Source: Coenobita brevimanus
Lineage: Eukaryota; Arthropoda; Malacostraca; Decapoda; Coenobitidae
NCBI GenBank assembly: GCA_032717465.1
Contig: CM064670.1
Location: 15,458,931 to 15,522,930, forward strand
Length of the DNA stretch: 64,000 bases
Direction: 5' to 3'
This document shows positions 55,612-64,000 of this stretch, piece after piece. Within the stretch, counting starts at the first letter, position 1; each line of letters opens with the position of its first letter. The notes under the pieces were generated by a model that saw only the letters and a list, made by a program, of their open reading frames with translations, did no database searches and had not been told where the DNA came from. Made by a program: the position numbers and the translations under genes.

Positions 55612-56106
55612 ATGTAACTCTTTAATCTTGTAAGAGGTGAGTCTTGAGTTTTGGTAATAGAAGAGCAGGAGGAGTTAAAGATGAATACAAGGAGTTGATC
55701 GTGATTCATTATCTTCAAAGAAATGTCTAAGTTGAGCAGTGTATGTATTATACAGGGACTTAATATAGTTACTAAGTCTAGTCAGACCCCTCTTCTTCTT
55801 TGCTTTCTCCACTACCTGCCGATTCTATAGCCAGTCCCCTTCTGAGCTCAGATTCCTACATTCTCATTTAGCAGGGCTGTGTCATGTGTGCTAGACTGTT
55901 GTTGAAATGTTGTAGAAGCCTGTGTGTGTGCATGTGTGTGTCTGGTCATGAGGCGCTGTTCATGGGCTATTTTGCTGGTGAGAGGCATTCTGGAGAGGTG
56001 TTAACATCATTTCCTTTTGACCCCTAGGTTTGACATTGACCTAACCTCTAGACTATATATGTATGTTGCTAGCTATTATGTATTAAGACATTTTAGAGTC
56101 CTGACA
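55612..56106. repeat. Duplication copy 3, partial (about 0.5 kb)
   Basis: Matches the first half-kilobase of copies 1 and 2, then stops at GTCCTGACA. The stop coincides with the end of the block that begins TGTAAC and ends GACA in all three copies. Confidence 0.9.
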
Positions 56107-56850
56107 ATTTTTACGACATCCCATGACACCCTATGGAAATGTCACGTTATCCTGACGACACACTATGATCATCTCTCAGTTAAAAAATAACGGTCACTTT
56201 GACACCATTTCATGCCAAAACGTAGCATGTCATAAGTTGTTGTAGCGTGTCTTATGTATAACTTTGCCTGTCGTAGGTATACCTTCGTGTGTTGCTGCGG
56301 GTCTCTGGGATCCGATCTCCATGTTATTGCTACATGTCAAGTCACACCTAATGACACACTACAACAACCTATGACAAGCTAAGACATGCTAAGACACGCT
56401 AAGTCACAGCTAAGACAAATGACATTACCATCACAATATGTCACATTCTCCTCCTTGTCGGCGTCCTCGCTGACAATTTTTGAACATTCCAAAAATTGTC
56501 ATAGTGCACCAAGAACGGCAAGGAATGATCAAGTTCTTCACGTCAGCGCTACTTCATCATCAAGTCACGCCATGTTACTCGTGATGACATGCAGCGACAC
56601 ACGAAGACATGAAAATCGTGGTGTGTTGTGGGAAAGTTCCTGACAGTGGGACATAGGCTTAACTTTTACTTACTGATTCCATGACTGACTACTCTTTCCT
56701 TTACTGAATAGCTCTCGTTGTCTGAAGCACTGTGTTGCTGTCCGTCTGCCACTAATTCACTAACTCATTGATTGTTCAATAACAGTCTAACTGTTCACTG
56801 ACTATCCATTACTGACTCTCTGACTCTCACTGCCTGACTAGCTGTGCACT
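56107..56850. other. Intergenic, GACAC/CTAAGAC-rich, no gene
   Basis: Short irregular repeats of AAGACA(T/C)GCTAAGACACGC at about 56365-56420. A frame at 56386-56643 has no domain. Confidence 0.4.
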
Positions 56851-56852
56851 AG

Positions 56853-58362
56853 GGCTGAGTTTATACCAAATAAGTTGAGTCGCGTCGATTCATTTTAGTT
56901 ATCTGACACGATTCAAAATGACTCATTCCCATTCACATAAAAAGAGTCAAAATGTCAGATGTGTGAGTATCCAGCCTAATTTCGAGCAGTATGGACTCAT
57001 ATTCCCTTGATGAATTACATATTCTATTGGGGATTTATTGCCGTGGGAGGAAAAGGAGAAACTGAATGTGTGTACATGAAGTCAACAATAAAGACTAGAT
57101 TTTGGTGCCTTTAGTCATTTATTCTTAGACTCATTAAACCATCATGCTAAATTCTACAATGTCTTTAGGATGACAACCGAAAATTTCAAGTTGGTGAAAG
57201 TTACAGGATCACCTGTCAAAAAAATCGGGCATAGACTACTGGCGTGCAGTTGGTGATGAAGAACAACCATAATTTTAAGGTAAGAATTGTAGCTTATTTG
57301 AGACATACCAGTTAATACTGACATACAAGCTTACATACAAGTTTGTGTTTCGCATGTAATACATAGTCATTGATAAAGCATAGTTACCTGTACAGTTCAG
57401 ACAAACAGTAACCTCCTTTAACTAGGCAAAAGAACAAATGAGTTTCGATGTCTGTTATCAACTGCTTTGTATAAAGCAGGGTGCAGCCAACTAAACTAAT
57501 TAAATCTTCAACCTGCATGATAATACCGTTGCTCACACCACAATGGACCTGCAATGACTGATGAAAAACTGAGTCCAACCATATCCATGACTCAACCCAC
57601 TGTGACTTGACTCTCCCGGTTTCTGAAAAAATACTGTTGAGAAGCAGGATTTACTAGAAGTTTCTCACTGTTTCTTGTACCATAGTTCTGGTACCAGTCA
57701 GTTGCCAGTTAGCCTGCTATTGTATGCGTAGTTATTTAGTAAGTTGTACATTAATTTTTGTGCTCTTTTTTCCAGTAATGTTTTATTCATGTGGTTATTT
57801 GTTAAATTATGTAATTTACTTTAAGTTTGTATGCTAAACAATTTTGTTATGCAATGTAAGAAAATTCTGGCATGTTTTGGATGTCACCAAGTTGGTAACT
57901 GTTGTAATCGTTACTCATTCGGGAATAAGTGAGAACTGTGGAAATGTGTAGAATACTCTAGAAAATAGGAAGCTTGTATAAAGATGGGAAAGAGACTAGA
58001 GGAGTTCAGTCGGTTTTCAGTTCAGTTTGAGTGTAGTTCAGTGTCAGTGCAATTTGTACATTTTCGGTACTTGTGAAAATAGTGAAGTTGGAAGGCATTA
58101 AGTGTAATTATTTGGAAAATAAAGACAGTGAACTTAAGAAGCCAGTGTTTATTTACGATACCTGAGCTGATCCTGTGTGCTGTATACCTAAAGGCTGCCT
58201 CTAGGAAAATCAGGGCAACGTCCTTCCTATACTGAACTACTGCTGTTGGAGCCAATGGCAGTGTGGGACGGGGACATAACAATACATATAAAATAACAAC
58301 TTGGACTGGGTGAGTCATGACTCGTCTTGAATCGACTTGACTCGTTTCGTGTAAATGCAGCC
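56853..58362 (+). mobile_element. PIF/Harbinger-like transposon remnant
   Basis: About 1.5 kb. The ends are inverted repeats: left GGCTGAGTTTATACCAAATA and the complement of the right GGCTGCATTTACACGAAACG, both followed by GACTC/GAGTC-rich subterminal sequence. Flanked by TAG on the left and TAA on the right, an imperfect match to the 3-bp target expected for this superfamily. Contains a short transposase remnant. Confidence 0.65.
57010..57235 (+). pseudogene. Harbinger (HARBI1-like) transposase N-terminal remnant
   Basis: Two adjacent frames carry the start of a HARBI1-type protein: a basic stretch and VHEVNNKD in one, then FGAFSHLFLDSLNHHAKFYN and VFRMTTENF in the next, with a frame change near 57090. 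The arrangement (Arg-rich, W/VHxx, then FRM...F) is typical of the N-terminus of Harbinger transposases. The DDE core is not found downstream; the rest of the element is unrelated AT-rich sequence. Confidence 0.6.
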
Positions 58363-58443
58363 TAACTTACTGTTGCTCAGTGGCTCAACTCGCTAAACTG
58401 AACTGGACTCTTTTTACGTAAACTTGCCGCAGAAAGCTGGGCG

Positions 58444-58470
58444 GGCTTTTTTTTTTTTTTTTTTTTTAAA
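58444..58470. repeat. Poly(T) tract
   Basis: About 23 T bases, followed by a C-rich stretch. Confidence 0.95.
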
Positions 58471-59080
58471 TACCCTCCCCCCCATCCCGCTCACCTCTAT
58501 TAGCACAGCCCAGAAAATTCTAGAACCTAGTAGAGAACTTACATTTTCTCACGCAATAATGCACGTAAATTAACAATGCACAATAGCAAGAGCAAATTCC
58601 TAGGATAAGAGAGAAGGTAAGCAAATCAGACACACCGAAACCTCCATAACGTTCCTCACATCTCCAGAAATGAACATTAACCTAATCTTACTCTAGAGTG
58701 TTCCTCACATCCCCAGGTGTAAAACACTATCCTAATACTTTCGGAACATCAGTATCTATGCCAGACGACAACAAACCCACTGTCAGTGACTTTCCTATGC
58801 TTAATAAAATTGACTAATATTAACAAGAATATACTAAAAAAAATATACATCACCTGACTGAATGGGTTAAGGATAGTTTGTCACTGTTACCTCGAGCCAA
58901 ATAAAGGAATTTCACCAATTACACAAAAATACATCAGTTTTCCCTTTGTAGGCGTTTTCTATGACTATTCGGATTTCATTACGCGGTACAGCTGTTGTTG
59001 TTGTTGTAGATTTTTCCACCTGACACAGGTCAGAGGGGATGCGGGCCCATCGGTGAAAAACTGCGGGTGGAGTAAGAGAT
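58471..59080. other. Intergenic, no gene
   Basis: Minus-strand frame 59124-58912 has no domain. A (GTT)5 lies at about 58995-59012. Confidence 0.35.
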
Positions 59081-59083
59081 GGA

Positions 59084-59275
59084 CTAACTGGTGCTAATCG
59101 GCATATTAAAGTGCAGTAAAGCACGGATGACGTAGTCTAAAATGGCGACGTCGTCGGCGTGGCTCTGGCTGGTTGCAAGCAGGCAGTCAACGTGGCGGTC
59201 CTCGAACTGCAGGCAGTCGAAGTGGAGGCTGTTGAGGGAGTCAGAGACGTATGCGCGGTACACTGTCACCTACTG
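59084..59275 (-). CDS. Possible terminal coding exon, unknown product
   Basis: A 61-codon minus-strand frame with marked G/C bias at third positions, unlike its AT-rich surroundings (SDSLNSLHFDCLQFEDRHVD, then CLLATSQSHADDVAILDYVI). It has no ATG at its start but is preceded by a usable acceptor (TTTTATACTGTACAG). It could be the last exon of a gene lying to the right. I recognise no family. Equally it may be a chance frame. Confidence 0.25.
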
Positions 59276-59299
59276 TACAGTATAAAATAGTTCTCGAGA

Positions 59300-60595
59300 G
59301 TAATACCGGTATATATGGGGATGCCACAAATTATCTACCTGTCTACCTATCTATCTATATATCTATATCCTTGGATATGAAATTAACAGCAGCGCATAAG
59401 TACGTTAATTAAATAATTTATGCTTTTGATAGTAATATTTACTGGGTGCTTAAGAGAAGATCGTTCTCACGGAGGAGTTTGTTTAAATTACATTCACTGC
59501 AGTGAATGCTCAAACTGTGCGCCAGTTTCATGAAAAGACATGGCACTGCGTCGAGTGCGACTTAACTGGCTTGTGTATGGTGTCCCAACAGGAATTAAAT
59601 ACAAGCGTTCTCCAAACAATGCGAATTTTCCCGTGTATTGAACAAACAGGTTTGGTAGGGACAGAGAAGTGCAAAATGTTTGACTCCCTGTAATGCGATG
59701 GTCCTTTCCTTATTATCGGCTACTCTTGCTAAGCGCCTCCGTGGTACAGTGTGCGGCAGATTGTGTAACATTTTTCAACAGTCATGAGGCTTGTAAGTCA
59801 TAGTTCTTATAGCTGAATGGCCCAAAGCAACTTCTCAGTTGTGGCCAGACTGTAGTTACAAATTTTAAAGCAGGGATATTTTCTTGCTGTAGCTCTTCCT
59901 AACAGTGCATGTTTCTACGGCCTCACGGTTTTATTTCTGGGCAGATTTGCCTGAAAAATACTGTGTACTTGGGTCTGGTATCTCGTGACACATTTATCAA
60001 AATTTCGCCACAGGTCTTAAAAGTATTTCCGTAGCCCCTAAAGTGCAAAACGGTAAGCACGGAACTACAAAACCACTGCCACGGAACAACCAGACACAGG
60101 AACAACCACCTCAATAAAGCCTTGTGTTCTATTCGACTTTGAAGGCCATAAACGTACAGAGTAAGATTGTTTCGAAATTTTCCCTGTAGCCTGTTTGTTC
60201 TGTGATTCTACTGTAGATGACTAACAGATACTAGCAAACACATGTACTGTATTACTATATAAGGGGCAAACTTTACAAAATACCACATGTGCTCGCAAAT
60301 GTTACTACTTTAATGTTACTAAAGTATTCCCTGTGTACCAACCGAGACTGATAGGTCAAGTCTCTGTACCAGGAAGTTGTGAGATCAACTGTACCCATGA
60401 GAGCGGTGTTTTGAAACATTCCTTACTTTTTCAGTGCGACAATAATGTTACAAAACAAGAACCGAATGTGTGATAATGTGGGTGGGTAATGGTGCTACCT
60501 GTCTGTGGTTGTTACCGTGCCTGTTGTTGGCGCCGTTCAAATGATAAATACCACTTAACTTATCCACTAATCTACTCAATTCTGCCACGCTCCGT
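59300..60595. other. Intergenic, no gene recognised
   Basis: CTAC/CTAT repeat at about 59335-59365. CCTCCGTGGTACAGTG at about 59737-59752 resembles the A-box part of SINE type 1, but no B box follows. Confidence 0.4.
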
Positions 60596-60599
60596 CACA

Positions 60600-60960
60600 T
60601 GCTGGGGGAGCCGGTGGTGTACTGGTTAGCACATTCAACTCACAACTGGAAAAGCTCGAGTTTGATTCACGGGCCGGTCAGACTGATGAACTCAGTTTGG
60701 AGTAAAGGACTGGAAGCCGTACTTCTGTGTTCAAGCAGCGATGTTGGGATCCCAACATCACCACTTGTGTCGCAAACAGTCTCATACCCCCTACGCCACA
60801 GGAGAGACAGCCTGTATTTGTTGCCTGCATTGCTACTGTGGCTGAAATCTCCAGGGACATTAAAGAACCTTAGCTGCTTAGATTTCCCACCATATAAGGA
60901 CATGTGATCTAGGATTAGGTTGCTGATGATGTTAGAAGCCGTGGAGTGATACAGCAGAAA
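60600..60960 (+). mobile_element. SINE type 2, most complete copy
   Basis: A box TGGTGTACTGG (60615-60625) and B box GAGTTTGATTC (60658-60668). The head continues with GGGCCGGTCAGACTGATGAA, as in the copy at 63024 (GGGCTGGCCAAACT). A body of about 290 bp follows with no poly(A). It ends near an alternating GC/GT tract. Confidence 0.65.
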
Positions 60961-60974
60961 GTATCAATACGAAA

Positions 60975-60996
60975 GTGTTTGCGCTCGCGCGCGTGT

Positions 60997-61083
<87 letters not shown>
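60975..61083. repeat. (GC)n/(GT)n microsatellite
   Basis: GCGCTCGCGCGCGTGTGTGC, then pure GT to 61083. Confidence 0.97.
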
Positions 61084-61085
<2 letters not shown>

Positions 61086-61383
61086 CCGAAACTGCTGATA
61101 GAGAAGCCACGTTAAGTCGTCATATAAGACCTAGACATTAAATGGGTTTAGGGTACAAGTTGTTTTTTACGTTTAGGAATCTTCGCGTCAACACCTGTAG
61201 TTTTTGTCTCACCTGAGTAGCTTACGTAATTGACCCACTCACCCCATACCTGTGTCTCTCCCAGGGGGTGACTGTGTGGTGGACATGACACGCCTTTCAC
61301 TTCAGGAATTCTTTGACCTACAAACCTGAGTTGACATTAGCAGAGGTCAGGTCCAAGTTTAACACGAGGTCAGATCCAAGTTA

Positions 61384-61423
<40 letters not shown>

Positions 61424-61830
61424 TTTTTTTAGTATGGGCATAGCGCTACCAATGTGTACCTCGCATCATATTTTACTTCCTTCAGTCCTTTTCATTCTAC
61501 AGTATGTAACGTCCATCGTTGTACTGTACGTCTGTCTACTACGTGGCCGATCAGTAATATCAGGAGGCAGATAGAATACAGTATCTGCACTTCCCATACC
61601 AGCAGACTGAGCCGTTCACACTGTACACACGATACCTCGGTGTAAGTGACAAGGCGGGCACAATATACGGAACAATTTTTTCCCCTAGTGAGATCGTATG
61701 AAGTAAGCATGAATAAAGCAAGAAAGGCGTCCTTGGGCTGAAGGGGTAAATGATTTCAGTACGATGAAGCCAATTATCTTTATTTTTTTTCTTGTTATAA
61801 CCGACCAGTTCTGTTCTCGAATAATTGACA
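61084..61830. other. Intergenic with (AC)n at 61385-61420
   Basis: AC run of about 34 bp. No gene or recognisable transposon part. Confidence 0.45.
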
Positions 61831-61839
61831 ATCGAACTG

Positions 61840-61930
61840 GAGGCGTTAAATAACAGACGTCATTTACCTCATTACTGTATGAGGTCTCCCCGAAGCTGAA
61901 TGAAATCGTCTGTAGATAGGAAGGAAAAAA
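61840..61930 (+). mobile_element. MITE-C right-end fragment
   Basis: GAGGTCTCCCCGAAGCTGAA, TGAAATCGTCTGTAGATAGG matches the right terminus of this family (compare 25950-25976). Confidence 0.55.
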
Positions 61931-63019
61931 ATAAAAAGGAAATTAATCGCTTTACTGAATAGATAAGAGAGTTTCGATTCCAGCTGGTATATTGTTTACA
62001 CATTTCGAAACAGGAAAAAAGAACACCGAAATAGTTTATAATAGCTGTGAATTCTATTGTTATTTCTTTTATTATGCGTCATACTTTCACTGCAGTAAAA
62101 CGACCGTGGCCTGACAGAGTATGATTTGTATTTCCTGTTTTATAAGAAATTCGAATACGGTCACTCTCGCGAACTGATGATACAGGCCTCGCAAACCAAA
62201 GGGGCTAATTCAACCCTTCATTGCACCAACAACACATCCGAGGCTTTCAGGGGTTCAGACATACGTAATCGTGGCAGGACTCTAATAACATTGCGTGATA
62301 TACTGTACAGGGTGGCTCTTATATTACGCTCCGCTTCCATTACGTCGGGTGATTTCTCGTGTGTTGTGGGGACGGCTCTCTCAGTGTTATCAGTATCTAG
62401 CATGCACCATTTATTTAGTTCTTTCCTACTTCCACTGCCACAGTCACGCCCACACTAGCCGACTGGGCGCCCCCCGCAACACATACTGCCACGTGAATTT
62501 TTAGCAGAGAGTTATTTACCGGCCAGCTTGTATATAAATTCTTCCGACACTATCACCACATGACTTTTGCCTTTCAGAGTACAGTGCCCAGGATAAGACT
62601 AGAGCAGGGAAATGTGGTAACTTTGATGATGGTGTGGTCTTATATCCCAGGACAGTGGTGAATAATCCGTCACACTCTCAAAGGCCCAAGTTGCGGAGAT
62701 GAGCGCGTGGGTAAGCGCCTCAAGGCATCTGTTCCCACCTTATCTTACGGAGGAGAGGTAAACATCGTGACAATGAATTTAATTCCACAAACTGTTCCCT
62801 GGAGCAGCCGGGATCGAACACACAGCCATGGAGTCTCAAACTCAACACCCTCCTTCATTAATGGAGAACAAATCAACAGGAAACTGAATTTTTGGTTTCT
62901 CAGAAATGCCGAAACATCTGAAGCAACGTTGTTCAGGTCCAATATAGTCGAAAGTAGAGTTTTCTATACCTTACTGGGGACTTTACAACTGATGTCAACA
63001 ATTCTTTCACACCTCTTTC
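61931..63019. other. Intergenic, no gene
   Basis: A plus frame at 62126-62458 and others have no domain or codon bias. Nothing supported. Confidence 0.35.
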
Positions 63020-63190
63020 GGGATGTGGTGGTGCGTTGGTCTGCACAGCCATCTCGCAATTGGAAGACTCGAGTTCGATTCTCGGGCTGGCCAAACTCTT
63101 GGACAAAATCTGTTTCCTCTAGTCCTGGGTTATGAGTACATTAGGCTACTGGGGATCTGGGTGTAACCCCGACTGTTGCGAGCTGTATTC
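63020..63190 (+). mobile_element. SINE type 2 copy
   Basis: A box TGGTGCGTTGG (63029-63039) and perfect B box GAGTTCGATTC (63071-63081), then TCGGGCTGGCCAAACT. The best Pol III promoter in the window. Confidence 0.75.
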
Positions 63191-63229
63191 TAGATGCAGA
63201 CTGGGACAATAAAAAAACGACTGTCCACG

Positions 63230-63400
63230 TTAACCCCTGCAATCCGATGACATATATTTTGTTTTTGTTATTTACAGGCTGTTATACTCAACTTTAGGGA
63301 GATATTTCTGTTTGGAGGGATTAGATTTAGTATTCATTAATCCACTGAAAGCGAGAGGTCTTTACTGAACAGGATATAATTGTCAGTAAGCAGCAAGCAT
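63230..63400 (+). mobile_element. MITE-C-like diverged copy
   Basis: ATCCGATGACATATATTTTG, then ACTCAACTTTAGGGAGATAT and ACTGAACAGGATATAATTGTC: the same order as at 32630-32780 but strongly diverged. Confidence 0.4.
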
Positions 63401-63539
63401 AAAATGAACAAATCGTCATCAGGCTGAAGGGGTTAATGATCCTCGTACAGTTGACAGGCATTGAATAAAGTCTTCATCCTTCTCCAAACGTCATTACCCA
63501 GTGAGACTCTGCCAAACTAATAAGAGTTGGTTTGTGTTC

Positions 63540-63850
63540 ATTTGACAAAGATACACAACCCTTTTTAGCTTAGTTGATGGCCATGCGTAATTAGAGTGAA
63601 GGATGAATTTGACTGATAACCAAGGAGACTTATTCCTATGAAAAAAAATTATACATCTAATTTTATCCTACCACGACTTATAAATTCGACTGGTAACCAA
63701 GGAGACTTATTTCTACTTCGTAACTAAGACTTACCGAATATCACCCCACTACGACTTATAAATCTGACTAATAACCAAGGAGACTCATCCCTGCTGCATA
63801 AGTAAGACGCGTCGAATTTCATCCTACAACGACTTAGTTTTTGGATCAGC
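63540..63850 (+). repeat. Repeat E tandem array, unit about 80 bp, 3 copies
   Basis: Unit TTTGACTGATAACCAAGGAG, ACTTATTCCTACT, (G)TAA.TAAGAC, ATTTCATCCTACCACGACTT. Starts near 63610, 63688 and 63765. A single relative lies at 20780-20850. Confidence 0.88.
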
Positions 63851-64000
63851 TAAAAACAAACCGTCTCCAGTAACAGTCAGGCGGGTTGGAAGACTGGAAA
63901 TGTCTCTTTATTAGATGGGACCCTCTGACGTGTAAAGGGATTTTTGACCACGAGGGTACTTATGAGAGACTGAGTAGGAGTGTGTGGGAGTGGTGGTTGT

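Larger units (their letters stand above)
43944..56106. repeat. Tandem duplication, unit about 2.86 kb, copies 1-3
   Basis: Copy 1 is 43944-44684 plus 50638-52753, copy 2 is 52754-55611 and partial copy 3 is 55612-56106. Copies differ by scattered substitutions and small indels. Subtracting the LTR insertion, copy 1 has the same period as copy 2 (2858 bp between equivalent starts). The shared segment of about 0.5 kb that begins TGTAACTCTTTAATC and ends GTCC(C/T)GACA could be an LTR in an LTR-internal-LTR-internal-LTR arrangement (TG..CA ends). However, no polypurine tract precedes it and the internal part has no coding frame. Confidence 0.92.

Noticed and set aside
59281..59288. TATAAAAT as a plus-strand promoter
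   Set aside because: No initiator at the expected spacing and no plus-strand gene downstream. AT-rich context makes it likely by chance.
59737..59770. Third SINE type 1 head
   Set aside because: Only an A-box-like TGGTACAGTGT is present; no B box at tRNA spacing.
62126..62458. 110-codon plus-strand frame
   Set aside because: No recognisable domain, no codon bias, no promoter or splice context. Length is within chance expectation for this composition.

Overview
This is a gene-poor eukaryotic window, most likely from an arthropod and probably a decapod crustacean. That is an inference from several things seen together: very high microsatellite and minisatellite load, degenerate TTAGG (arthropod telomere motif) runs, two CR1/L2-like LINEs, a mariner, a PIF/Harbinger remnant, tRNA-derived SINEs and several short inverted-repeat families. 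No bacterial operon, rRNA, intact tRNA or CRISPR array is visible. Almost all coding capacity belongs to mobile elements.

Layout. 0.2-2.3 kb: microsatellites, a tRNA-derived SINE head and a decayed mariner. 2.3-4.1 kb: MITE and SINE fragments. 4.16-15.29 kb: a nested structure. An old long-inverted-repeat (foldback) element is interrupted by a 3.9-kb insertion and by a nearly complete CR1-type LINE with an SGNH-esterase ORF1, whose reverse transcriptase has lost its catalytic FADD box. 15.4-15.9 kb: a near-perfect hairpin element. 16-23.5 kb: minisatellites (units of 49, 38, about 60, 21 and 20 bp), MITEs and a degenerate TTAGG tract. 23.6-25.8 kb: the only good candidate for a host gene. It has TATA and initiator, a signal peptide, one membrane segment, a Pro/Ser tail and a poly(A) signal, and carries either a phase-1 intron or six in-frame TAG codons. 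25.8-28.8 kb: SINEs, MITEs and simple repeats. 28.86-32.48 kb: a second LINE with two intact ORFs, embedded in an (AC)n microsatellite. 34.5-37.3 kb: a 2.8-kb TGGTGT array. 37.5-42.3 kb: more repeats and MITE clusters. 42.36-43.9 kb: a decayed gag with its primer-binding site (minus strand).

43.94-56.1 kb is a tandem duplication with a unit of about 2.86 kb (two full copies and a third partial copy). The first copy is split by a 5.95-kb LTR retrotransposon with about 2.06-kb LTRs and an ATGAC target duplication. Copy 2 preserves the empty site, so the insertion boundaries are directly visible. The LTRs themselves contain an ancestral open frame with a 36-bp (12-codon) repeat. 56.85-58.36 kb holds a PIF/Harbinger-like remnant. 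58.4-64 kb is mostly anonymous sequence with SINEs, microsatellites and a roughly 80-bp tandem repeat.

The window records waves of transposition. Non-autonomous families (SINEs, MITEs) depend on enzymes encoded elsewhere, and only the LINE at 28.9-32.4 kb looks potentially able to produce its own proteins. Repeat families are called from reading copies against each other within the window; no database search was possible.
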